64,000 bases of DNA from JACVRW01 sp963716215 (lineage in GTDB: Bacteria > Actinomycetota > Thermoleophilia > Solirubrobacterales > Thermoleophilaceae). A model generated the notes under the pieces. That model ran no database searches. It was not told the origin of the DNA and saw only the letters and a list, made by a program, of their open reading frames with translations. The position numbers were made by a program, and so were the translations under genes. Position 1 is the stretch's first letter, and every line of letters begins with the position of its first letter. The DNA lies in assembly GCA_963716215.1 (NCBI GenBank), contig OY970298.1, forward strand, positions 2,356,001 through 2,420,000. Reading direction: 5' to 3'. Shown here piece by piece: positions 40,645 through 47,910 of this stretch.

Positions 40645-41292
40645 AGCTCCTCCTTGGCCTCGGAGCACCGGGCCACCGACAAGGGAGGGTGGCCCGGCTC
40701 GCTCCTGGGGCACTGCTACGGCCGGCCCGGGCGGTCGGCCGCTTTAGGCGGGACGCGGTCGCATGTCGACCAACCTGCGGAGGCGACCATCATGCTCCCG
40801 CGGTCCCTGGAGTACCCAGCCGGGCGAACTGAATGCCCTTGAGGCGGGATGCTCTGGCCTCCGCGTTCCCAGCCCTCGACTCGGCAAACCGGCGTAGATG
40901 GGGAGCGGCTGGGCCTCTGTTGCCAGCTGCCCCGCCGCCCTCGAGACCACCGACACAACGGTTAAGAGGTGGGCGGACCCCCCGACCGTCGCTGGCCGGC
41001 GCGGGTATCTATCGCATCGCGCGACCAGCCGCAGGTCCCGTGTCTCACTTACATCGAAGTCGCACGCTTGGTGACCGGCTCGACCGTCGCCGTTAGGACT
41101 AGCTCGTGCCTAAGACGCTTCCATCGCTCACCCCGAGAGGCTCCTGCGAGCGGTGGCTCTCGCATCGCATGGAAAGCAGGACTCTCAGGAACTCGCTTCG
41201 GCGTCGTTGTGTGCGAGCGATGACGACAACGCGCGGTGGCACGACGGAGGGGCGTGACCGGAGGCCAGGTTTGGCTCCACGACGAGGTTCGC
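40645..41292. other. Gene-poor right end of the element
   Basis: About 650 bases between the DUF2188 gene and the right attachment repeat contain several short overlapping frames but none with protein-like features. An integrase would be expected near an attachment site, yet no tyrosine-recombinase motif (R..HxxR..Y) is seen in any frame, so the integrase appears to be deleted. Confidence 0.5.
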
Positions 41293-41341
41293 GAGGTACG
41301 CGCCCGGGAGGATTCGAACCTCCGACTTCTGCCTCCGGAGG
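41293..41341 (+). repeat. Right attachment-site repeat (49 bp)
   Basis: Identical to 32524-32572. It covers the 3' portion of tRNA-Arg from the anticodon arm to 7 bases past the 3' end. The repeats diverge at the next base on the tRNA side (G at 41342 versus C at 32573). Confidence 0.9.
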
Positions 41342-41371
41342 GCAGCGCTCTATCCACTGAGCTACGGGCGC
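41299..41371 (-). tRNA. tRNA-Arg (anticodon CCG)
   Basis: The reverse complement folds as a 73-nt cloverleaf: acceptor GCGCCCG pairs with CGGGCGC, the D arm has GCTCAGTGGATAGAGC, the anticodon stem CTGCC/GGCAG encloses loop CTCCGGA with anticodon CCG, and the T arm carries GGTTCGAATCC. It reads CGG codons, which are common in this high-GC genome. CCA is not encoded. A TACACT box lies about 12 nt upstream of the 5' end. Its 3' end faces the integrated element. Confidence 0.95.
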
Positions 41372-41415
41372 GGGTGCGGTTGAGTGTAGACCCGCATCGC
41401 CCGATATAGAGATGG

Positions 41416-44400
41416 ATGTCCGTTCCGCGGGAGGCGCCGTCGCCAGCCTGGACGTCGCGACCGCGCGTCGCGACTGCTTTGCGCATCGTGCTCACGATCG
41501 CGCCACTGCTGGGTTCGGTGGTGTTCGTCTGGTTCGTCAGCCGGTGGCTGCCCGCGCCGACCGGATCGACCGGCGAGTTCGTGCTCTGGTGGCTGGCCTT
41601 GAGTGCGGCCGGCAGCGTCGTGCTGCTAGTCGTGGACCGGGTGGCGCGGCGGTTGCTGCCGCTGGCTGCGCTGCTGCGCCTGTCGCTCGTGTTCCCCGAC
41701 GAGGCTCCGTCGCGCTTCAACGCCGCCCTCCAGGCCGGGAAGGTTCGCCGCCTCGAGGACCGCCTGCGGCTGATGGAGGAGGCGCGCGAGGCGGGCACCG
41801 CGCGCGAGTCCGCCGAGCGCCTGCTGACGCTGGTGGCCGCGCTCAGCGAGCACGACAAGATCACGCGCGGGCACTCGGAGCGCGTGCGCGCCTACGCGGT
41901 GATGGTCGGCGAGGGGATGCGCCTGGACAAGCACGAGCTGGAGCTGCTCAACTGGGCCGCGCTGCTCCACGACGTGGGCAAGCTGGACGTGAACGGCGAG
42001 ATCCTCCGCAAGAAGGGGCGCCCGAGCGACACCGAGTGGGAGCAGATCAAGCAGCACCCCGTCTACGGCGAGCGGCTCGTCGCGCCGATGAGCGAGTGGC
42101 TGGGTGGCTGGACCGACGCGGTCGGCTACCACCACGAGCGCTGGGACGGGAAGGGCTATCCGCGCGGCCTGAGCGGCGAAGCGATCCCGCTCCCCGGCCG
42201 GATCGTGGCGGTCGCCGACGTCTTCGACGTGATCACGTCGGCGCGGTCGTACAAGGACGCCGGCTCGGCGAACGCGGGCCGGGCCGAGATCGCCCGCTGC
42301 GCCGGGACCCAGTTCGACCCGCGCGTCGTGCGCGCCTTCCTGAACGTCTCGTTGGGACGGATGCGGCTCGTCATGGGGCCGCTGTCGTGGCTGGCCCACA
42401 CGCCGGTGCTCGGGCGGCTGCCGCTCACCTCGGCGGCCGGCACGGTGTGGAGCACGATCGCCGTGGTCGCCGCGGCCACTGGGCTGGCCGGGGCGGTTGA
42501 GGAGGAGCGCCCGCGAGAGCCGGCGCGGGCGACGCTGGCGACCACAGCGCTGCATGAAACCTCGGACTTCGGCTCCGGCGGCCGCGCCGCACGCCCCCCG
42601 AAGGATCGCGAGCGCGCCCGGAACGATGGCCCGGACGCGCCGGTGGCGGACGAGCCGGCGGCCGGAGCGTCGCCGGGCGAGGCGCCGGGCGAGGCCGACC
42701 CGCCGGCCACCGACCCCGGTCCGGGATCGCCGAGGGGCGGGGACGAGGCCCGCCCCGACCGCGAACCGCCCCCGCGAGAGCCCGACGAGGACCCGCGGCT
42801 GATCACCGACAACCCGATCACGGGCCCGGTCGTGCCGCCGATCGACGTCATGATCGTCAACGACCCACCGGTTTTCACGGCCGGGGCCGACCAGACCGTG
42901 TTCGAGGACGCCGGCCCCACGAGCGTGGTGGGCTGGGCGACCGGCATCTCGCCGGGGCCAGCGAACCAGAGCGGCCAGTCGGTCACCTTCAGCGCCAGCA
43001 ACGACGGCGCCGCGCTGTTCGCGGCGCAGCCCGAGGTCCAGCCGAACGGCACCCTGACCTTCACCCCGGCGGCCGACGCGAGCGGGGCGGCCACCGTCAC
43101 GGTGCACGCCGTCGACGACGGCGGAACCGCCAACGGGGGCAACGACACCAGCACGCCCCAGACCTTCGCGATCTCAGTCGCGTCGCTCAACGACGCCCCC
43201 GAGTTCACAGCGGGAGCAAGCCAGTCGGCGCTGGAGGACGCCGGCGCCCAGACGGTTCCGGGCTGGGCCACGGGGATCGCGACCGGACCCTCCGACGAGA
43301 GCGGGCAGTCGGTGGTGTTCATCGTCGGCAACGACAGCCCGGGGCTGTTCGCCGTCCAGCCGCAGGTGGCGCCGGACGGCACGCTGACCTACACGCCCGC
43401 CGCCGAAGCGAGCGGCACGGCGACCGTGACGGTGGAGGCGGTGGACGACGGGGGCGACGCCGACGGCGGCAGCGACACGAGTGCGCCACAGACGTTCACG
43501 ATCGAGGTGTCCGAGGTGAACGAGGCGCCCAGCTTCGCCGGCGGTCCGAACCAGGTCGTGCTGGTGGACAGCGGCCCGCAGACCGTGCCCGGCTGGGCCA
43601 CGGGCATCTCGCCGGGCGTGGGGAGCGAGAGTGGCCAGTCGGTCACGTTCAGCGTGAGCAGCGACAACCCCGGCCTGTTCGGCGCCGGGCCGCAGGTGGC
43701 GCCCGACGGCACGCTCACCTACACCCCGGGGCCGGGCGCGTTCGGCGTCGCGACCGTGACCGTGCAGGCCGTGGACGACGGCGGCACCGCCAACGGCGGC
43801 ATCGACACGAGCGCCGCCCAGACGTTCACGATCGAGGTGGCCACGGTGAACGTCGCCCCGTCCTTCACGCGCGGACCCGACCAGACCATCCTCGAGGACG
43901 CCGGCGCGCAGACCGTGGCGAGCTGGGCGACCGGCATCTCGCCCGGACCGGCGGCCGACGCCGGGCAGGCGGTCAGCTTCACCGTGAGCAACGACAACCC
44001 GGGCCTGTTCGCCGCGCAGCCACAGGTCGCGCCGAACGGAGCCCTGAGCTACACCGCTGCGGCGAACGCGAGCGGCACCGCCACGGTGACCGTTCAGGCG
44101 GTGGACGACGGCGGCACCGACTTCGGCGGCAGCGACACGAGCGCGGCGCAGACGTTCACGATCACGGTCACCGATGTCAACGACGCACCCAGCTTCGCGG
44201 CCGGCGGCGACCAGTTCGAGCTGGTCGGCATCGGCGCCCAGACCGTCCCCGGCTTCGCGGTCGCGATCTCGCCCGGACCGCCGGCCGAGGCCGGCCAGTC
44301 GGTCACGTTCAGCGTGACGAACGACAACCCCGGCCTGTTCACGGTCCAGCCGCAGGTCCAGCCGAACGGCACGCTCACCTTCACCCACTCGCTGCTCGCC

Positions 44401-44508
44401 CTGGGGGCGGCGACGGTGACGGTGCGCGCCGTCGACAACGGCGGGACCGCCAACGGCGGCATCAACACCAGCCCGCCCCAGTCCTTCACGATCACCATCA
44501 TCCTGTGA
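41416..44508 (+). CDS. Membrane HD-GYP domain protein fused to five extracellular repeats
   Basis: The 1030-residue protein has two membrane helices (about residues 22-44 and 55-75) and a coiled region. An HD-GYP phosphodiesterase domain for cyclic di-GMP follows, with HSERVRAYAV near 153, LLHDVGK near 184, and YHHERWDGKGYPRGLSGEAIPL near 239. A third hydrophobic helix (about 340-361) leads to a 100-residue Pro/Glu/Asp-rich linker and five tandem 110-residue repeats from residue 485 to the end. Each repeat has DQTV.EDAG, W.TGISPGP, GQ.V.F..SNDNPGLF, QPQV.P.GTLT.TP, and a closing VTVQAVDDGGTANGG.DTS. The repeats look like cadherin- or VCBS-type adhesion modules. The topology predicts a cytoplasmic enzyme with a secreted repeat arm. 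ATG 41416 is used. Confidence 0.85.
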   Translation: MSVPREAPSPAWTSRPRVATALRIVLTIAPLLGSVVFVWFVSRWLPAPTGSTGEFVLWWLALSAAGSVVLLVVDRVARRLLPLAALLRLSLVFPDEAPSRFNAALQAGKVRRLEDRLRLMEEAREAGTARESAERLLTLVAALSEHDKITRGHSERVRAYAVMVGEGMRLDKHELELLNWAALLHDVGKLDVNGEILRKKGRPSDTEWEQIKQHPVYGERLVAPMSEWLGGWTDAVGYHHERWDGKGYPRGLSGEAIPLPGRIVAVADVFDVITSARSYKDAGSANAGRAEIARCAGTQFDPRVVRAFLNVSLGRMRLVMGPLSWLAHTPVLGRLPLTSAAGTVWSTIAVVAAATGLAGAVEEERPREPARATLATTALHETSDFGSGGRAARPPKDRERARNDGPDAPVADEPAAGASPGEAPGEADPPATDPGPGSPRGGDEARPDREPPPREPDEDPRLITDNPITGPVVPPIDVMIVNDPPVFTAGADQTVFEDAGPTSVVGWATGISPGPANQSGQSVTFSASNDGAALFAAQPEVQPNGTLTFTPAADASGAATVTVHAVDDGGTANGGNDTSTPQTFAISVASLNDAPEFTAGASQSALEDAGAQTVPGWATGIATGPSDESGQSVVFIVGNDSPGLFAVQPQVAPDGTLTYTPAAEASGTATVTVEAVDDGGDADGGSDTSAPQTFTIEVSEVNEAPSFAGGPNQVVLVDSGPQTVPGWATGISPGVGSESGQSVTFSVSSDNPGLFGAGPQVAPDGTLTYTPGPGAFGVATVTVQAVDDGGTANGGIDTSAAQTFTIEVATVNVAPSFTRGPDQTILEDAGAQTVASWATGISPGPAADAGQAVSFTVSNDNPGLFAAQPQVAPNGALSYTAAANASGTATVTVQAVDDGGTDFGGSDTSAAQTFTITVTDVNDAPSFAAGGDQFELVGIGAQTVPGFAVAISPGPPAEAGQSVTFSVTNDNPGLFTVQPQVQPNGTLTFTHSLLALGAATVTVRAVDNGGTANGGINTSPPQSFTITIIL
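42868..44505 (+). repeat. Five tandem 330-bp coding repeats
   Basis: Equivalent proline codons opening each unit lie at 42868, 43198, 43528, 43858 and 44188, a period of exactly 330 bp with no indel. The fifth unit is about 12 bp short at the gene end. Conserved blocks are the QTV.GWATGISPGP and SGQSVTFSVSNDNPGLF codons; the start of each unit is more variable. Confidence 0.9.
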
Positions 44509-45000
44509 GTGCTGATCGCGGTCATCGCAGACACGCACCTGCCGCGCGGCGCGCGCCGGCTGCCCGCCGCCTGCGTCGAGCGCATCGCCGCGGCTGACCT
44601 GCTGCTGCACGCCGGCGACTTCGTCACGGCCGAGGTCCTTCGTGAGCTGGAGGCGATCGGGCCGTCTCTGGCGGGGGTGCATGGGAACGTGGACAGCGCG
44701 GAGCTGCGCCGCCTGCTGCCGGCCGAGCGGGTGGTGGCGGCGGGGGAGGCGCGCATCGCGCTGGTGCACGACGCCGGGGCGGCGGCGGGGCGCCTGGAGC
44801 GCATGCGGCGGCGCTTCGGGGACCGCGCGGACGCGGTGGTGTTCGGCCACTCGCACCTGCCGCTGCACGAGCGCGCCGCCGACGGCTTCCAGATCTTCAA
44901 CCCCGGCAGTCCGACCGAGCGCCGGCGCGCACCGGCGCACACGATGGGGCTCGCCCGCGTGGTGAGAGGTGAGGTCGAGTTCGAGCTGATCGAGGTCTGA
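44509..45000 (+). CDS. YfcE/MJ0936-type metallophosphoesterase
   Basis: The 163-residue protein shows the calcineurin-like phosphoesterase motifs in order: VIADTHLP (D-x-H), LHAGDFV (G-D), VHGNVDS (G-N-x-D), LVHD, and VFGHSHLP (G-H-S-H), so a two-metal centre is expected. Single-domain members hydrolyse phosphodiesters or phosphoproteins with broad specificity. GTG 44509 follows the HD-GYP gene's stop with no gap, so the two are probably co-expressed. Confidence 0.9.
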   Translation: MLIAVIADTHLPRGARRLPAACVERIAAADLLLHAGDFVTAEVLRELEAIGPSLAGVHGNVDSAELRRLLPAERVVAAGEARIALVHDAGAAAGRLERMRRRFGDRADAVVFGHSHLPLHERAADGFQIFNPGSPTERRRAPAHTMGLARVVRGEVEFELIEV

Positions 45001-45008
45001 GGTCGCTT

Positions 45009-45019
45009 GATACCGTATC
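45009..45019 (+). promoter_or_regulatory. Palindrome GATACCGTATC, likely operator of the Xre gene
   Basis: An 11-bp perfect inverted repeat (GATAC-C-GTATC) lies immediately before the coding part of the HTH gene. It overlaps a possible -10 box TACCGT at 45011-45016. Xre-type antitoxins usually bind such palindromes to repress themselves. Confidence 0.5.
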
Positions 45020-45023
45020 CGGC

Positions 45024-45368
45024 ATCAGCACGCCCGCACAGATCATCCGAGCGACCCGCCTACGCAAAGGCCTGACGCAGCGGCGCCTCGCCCTACGCGC
45101 CGGCACCAGCCAGAGCGCCATCGCTCGCATCGAGCGGGGGGAGGAAGAAGTGACCTGGTCGCGCTTCACATCCCTGATGGTGTCGATGGGAGAGCGCCCA
45201 CTGTTGGGGAGTGAGCCGCTGCCCGGTCGCTACGACCCCACCGACCTGCTGCACGACCGAAGGTCGGCCGTCGCCACACGGATGAAGAACGGCGCGGCGT
45301 TCAACGAGTTCGCCACGCAGCTCGCGAGCGCCGCCCGGAGCGCGCAGGGGCGCGGTGTCCGCTCCTGA
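45024..45368 (+). CDS. Xre-family helix-turn-helix regulator, probable antitoxin, no canonical start codon
   Basis: The open frame reads STPAQIIRATRLRKGLTQRRLALRAGTSQSAIARIERGEEEVTW, a complete Cro/C1-type HTH, then MVSMGERPLL and a 60-residue helical C-terminal part ending QGRGVRS. No ATG, GTG or TTG lies in frame before the HTH. The first canonical codon (GTG 45150) would delete the whole domain. ATC 45024 sits where MSTPAQ would be expected and is 7 nt after a TACCGT box, so a leaderless transcript starting at a non-standard codon, or one wrong base, is likely. It overlaps the nucleotidyltransferase gene by 14 nt, as in toxin-antitoxin pairs. Confidence 0.7.
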   Translation: MSTPAQIIRATRLRKGLTQRRLALRAGTSQSAIARIERGEEEVTWSRFTSLMVSMGERPLLGSEPLPGRYDPTDLLHDRRSAVATRMKNGAAFNEFATQLASAARSAQGRGVRS

Positions 45369-45876
45369 GCCAGTCCTGCGGATCGGAGCGATCCTCCGCG
45401 AGCTCGCCGCGAAGCGCGTCGAGTTCGTGGTCGTGGGTGGCGTAGCCGTTCAGGCCCATGGCTACATCCGTGCCACCGCGGACCTCGACATCGTCCCGCG
45501 CCCGTCCATGGTCAACCTGAGCCGCCTAGGGGAGGCCCTCGCGGAGCTCGACGCAGCGGCCTGGCGGACACCATTGCCCGTGGCCGTGACGGATCCACAG
45601 CTGCTGAAGGGCGCGGCCGTGGTGTCACTGGCCACGCGCGAGGGACGCCTCGACCTGCTCCAGTTGGCCCACGTCGCCGGCGCCCCGCGCTCGTTCGACG
45701 AGCTACGAGAGCGTGCGCTGGTCGTGCAGCTCGACGAGATTCAGGTCGCCATCGCCGGCCTTGACGACCTGATCCGGATGAAGCGCGCGGCCGGGCGCGC
45801 CCACGACCTGACCGACATCGCTGCGCTCACGCGCAGCGACGACGAACTCGAAGACGAGGCCGGGGAGTCAACATAG
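45355..45876 (+). CDS. Nucleotidyltransferase-fold protein, probable toxin partner
   Basis: The 173-residue protein has a minimal nucleotidyltransferase core: VEFVVVGGVAVQAHGYIRATADLDIVPRP (the GG..A..H..R.T.DLD pattern) and a third acidic strand REGRLDLLQL, followed by a helical DDLIRMKRAAGRAHDLTDI. AbiEii/MenT-like toxins and related proteins share this layout with an HTH partner gene upstream, as here. GTG 45355 lies inside the end of the HTH gene. It could modify RNA or nucleotides; a housekeeping role cannot be excluded. Confidence 0.78.
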   Translation: MSAPEPVLRIGAILRELAAKRVEFVVVGGVAVQAHGYIRATADLDIVPRPSMVNLSRLGEALAELDAAAWRTPLPVAVTDPQLLKGAAVVSLATREGRLDLLQLAHVAGAPRSFDELRERALVVQLDEIQVAIAGLDDLIRMKRAAGRAHDLTDIAALTRSDDELEDEAGEST

Positions 45877-45883
45877 GGGCCCC

Positions 45884-46840
45884 ATGGATCTCGACGTCCT
45901 CTTCGTCGGCACCGCCGGCTCAGCCCCCAGCGCCCGCCGCGGCCTGCCCGCCACGCTGGTGCGGCGCGGCGGCGACCGGCTGCTGTTCGACTGCGGCGAG
46001 GGCACCCAGCGCCAGCTCGTCCGCTCGATCGGCCTGGTCGAGCTGGAGGAGATCTTCATCACCCACTTCCACGCCGACCACGTGCTCGGCCTGCCCGGGA
46101 TGCTCAAGACGTTCGCGCTGCGGCAGCGCGAACGGCCGCTCACCGTCTACGGACCGGCGGGGCTGCGCGGCCTGTTCACAGCCCTCCGGCCGATCGTGGG
46201 CAGGGTGTCGTTCCCGCTCGAGCTGGTCGAGCTCGATCCCAACGACGAGCTCGAGCGCGACGGCTACCGGATCGCCGCCTACGCGACCGACCACGGCGTG
46301 ACCACGCTCGGCTACGCCCTCGTCGAGGATCCGCGCCCGGGTGCCTTCGACCCCGAGCGCGCCAGGGCCCTTGGCGTGGCCCCGGGGCCGGACTTCGGGC
46401 GGCTGCAGGACGGCGAGACCGTCGGCGGCGTGCGGCCCGACCAGGTGATGGGCGAGCCGCGACGGGGGCGGCGCCTCGTCCTCGCCGGCGACACGGCGCC
46501 CTGCGAGATGACGCGGCTGGTGGCCTTCGAGGCGGACCTGCTCGTGCACGAGGCGACCTTCCTGCACGACGAGGCCGACCGCGCCGCCGAGACGCGCCAC
46601 TCCACCGCCCGCCAGGCGGCCGAGCTGGCGGCCGCGGCCGGGGTGCGCATGCTCGCCCTCACCCATGTGTCTCCGCGCTACGGCGGCAGAGAGGTGCGCG
46701 ACGAGGCCCGGGCGGCGTTCGAGAACACCGTCGTGCCGCGCGACTTCGACCGCATCGAGCTGCCCTTCCCCGAGCGCGGCGAGCCCGAGCTGGTCAAGGC
46801 GTCCGAGCCACGGCACGCGCCCGGCGCGATCGCGCCCTAG
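45884..46840 (+). CDS. rnz: Ribonuclease Z (tRNA 3'-processing, MBL fold)
   Basis: RNase Z cuts the 3' trailer from tRNA precursors, needed here because the tRNA-Arg in the window does not encode CCA. The 318-residue protein has the MBL zinc motif THFHADHVLGLPG (H61, H63, D65, H66), FDCGEGTQRQL at the N-terminus, a LVLAGDTAPC aspartate, and the HEATFLHDEADRAAETRHSTARQAAE segment with the AxDxGHST-like region. Start ATG 45884. It stops directly against the opposing hydrolase gene. Confidence 0.9.
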   Translation: MDLDVLFVGTAGSAPSARRGLPATLVRRGGDRLLFDCGEGTQRQLVRSIGLVELEEIFITHFHADHVLGLPGMLKTFALRQRERPLTVYGPAGLRGLFTALRPIVGRVSFPLELVELDPNDELERDGYRIAAYATDHGVTTLGYALVEDPRPGAFDPERARALGVAPGPDFGRLQDGETVGGVRPDQVMGEPRRGRRLVLAGDTAPCEMTRLVAFEADLLVHEATFLHDEADRAAETRHSTARQAAELAAAAGVRMLALTHVSPRYGGREVRDEARAAFENTVVPRDFDRIELPFPERGEPELVKASEPRHAPGAIAP

Positions 46841-47620
46841 CTACCCGAGGAACTCCTCGAGCAGCCGGGCGGTCGGCTCGGGCTGCTCGACGAAGAACAG
46901 GTGCCCGGCGCCCGCCACGACCTCGAGCCGCGCGCCGGGGATGCGCGCATGCAGCACGTCGCTGCTGGAGCCGGGAATCACGCGGTCGCCATCCCCGGTC
47001 ACGATCAGGGTCGGGCGTTCGAGCGCGGGGAGGCGGTCGTAGCTGTCGTGGGCGAGCACCGCCGCGATCTGGCCGCGGTAGCCCTCGGGTTGCTGGACGT
47101 CGGCAGCCTTCTTGTCCACGAAGTCGCTCAGCAGGTTCGGGTCGACCTGCCCGGTGAACGCGAACGGTGCCAGCGCGCGCATCCGCTCCGCCCAGTCGTC
47201 CGTTTCCATGGCGAACGCCAACCCCGCCTCGCGCTCCGGCGGGGCGGCGTGCGCGAGGCCGCAATGCGTGCAGCCGAGCACCAGCCGGTCCACGCGCTCG
47301 GGCCAGCCGAGCGCCAGCTCCTGGGCGATCATGCCGCCGAGGGACATGCCGAACACGTCCGCCCGCTCGATCTCGAGCGCGTCGAGCAGCCCGACGGCGT
47401 CGGCCGCGAGGCCGGCCGTCGTATAGGGCGCGGCCGTGACCGTGGACCCGCCGCTGCCGCGGTTGTCGTACGCGATCGTGCGGTGCCCGCCGCTCAGGCG
47501 CTCCATCAGGGGCGCCCAGTCGCTGGCGATCGCGGGGATGCCCGGCACCAGCAGCAGTGGCCGGCCTGCTCCGCGCTCGACGTAGTGGAGGTCGATGTCG
47601 GGCAGCCGCGCGGTGGGCAC
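46841..47620 (-). CDS. Alpha/beta-fold hydrolase
   Basis: The 259-residue soluble protein has LLLVPGIPAIASDW (oxyanion region), AYDNRGSGGST, the nucleophile elbow FGMSLGGMIA near residue 92, VTGDGDRVIPG with the aspartate, and GAGHLFFVEQP with the histidine. The pattern is close to 3-oxoadipate enol-lactonase-type hydrolases, but specificity cannot be assigned. ATG 47620 is the start. Its stop abuts that of rnz. The 93-residue gene ends 8 nt upstream on the same strand. Confidence 0.87.
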   Translation of the reverse strand: MPTARLPDIDLHYVERGAGRPLLLVPGIPAIASDWAPLMERLSGGHRTIAYDNRGSGGSTVTAAPYTTAGLAADAVGLLDALEIERADVFGMSLGGMIAQELALGWPERVDRLVLGCTHCGLAHAAPPEREAGLAFAMETDDWAERMRALAPFAFTGQVDPNLLSDFVDKKAADVQQPEGYRGQIAAVLAHDSYDRLPALERPTLIVTGDGDRVIPGSSSDVLHARIPGARLEVVAGAGHLFFVEQPEPTARLLEEFLG

Positions 47621-47628
47621 CGCGGCCC

Positions 47629-47910
47629 TCAGCCGACGGGAGCCATCGGCCCGCAGGACTCGATGTCCCGCAGCAACTGCTCGGCGCGGTCAGGTCCCCA
47701 GCGGCCGGAACCGACCAGGTCACCCGCGAGATCGCCTACGCGCGTGAGGCCGTCGCGGGCCTCCTCGTCGGCCGCCAGGTCCTCGCAGAAGAGCAGCGCG
47801 TCGGCGGCCTCCCGCACGAGCGCGGTCTCGTTCGCGCTGAGGGCATCGTCGCCCTCGGACCTGATCGTTTGCATCAGCCGCCCGTATGCCTGTGCGCGCT
47901 CCGAGTTCAT
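47629..47910 (-). CDS. Small helical protein, function unknown
   Basis: The 93-residue protein (MNSERAQAYGRLMQTIRSEGDDALSANETALVREAADALLFCEDLAADEEARD...) is acidic and predicted to be almost wholly helical. ATG 47910 overlaps the stop of the upstream membrane protein by ATGA, so the two are translationally coupled. No recognised family. Confidence 0.6.
   Translation of the reverse strand: MNSERAQAYGRLMQTIRSEGDDALSANETALVREAADALLFCEDLAADEEARDGLTRVGDLAGDLVGSGRWGPDRAEQLLRDIESCGPMAPVG

Larger units (their letters stand above)
32524..41341. mobile_element. Decayed prophage or integrative element in tRNA-Arg(CCG)
   Basis: The 8.8-kb interval is bounded by exact 49-bp repeats, the right one inside an intact tRNA-Arg whose 3' end faces the element. 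This is the geometry of integration by a tyrosine recombinase at a tRNA 3' end. Inside are an excisionase-like HTH protein, a HEGRH putative peptidase, a prohead protease with three frameshifts, a second SnoaL array, a terminase with two frameshifts, and four non-phage genes. No integrase, portal or capsid gene is visible. Protease before terminase is not the usual phage order, and the reading frame after terminase breaks off at once, so deletions and rearrangement have occurred. It is probably immobile. Confidence 0.85.

Noticed and set aside
42868..44505. Tandem duplication artefact of assembly in the HD-GYP gene
   Set aside because: The units differ at many codons, so they are genuine diverged repeats rather than a copied read segment.
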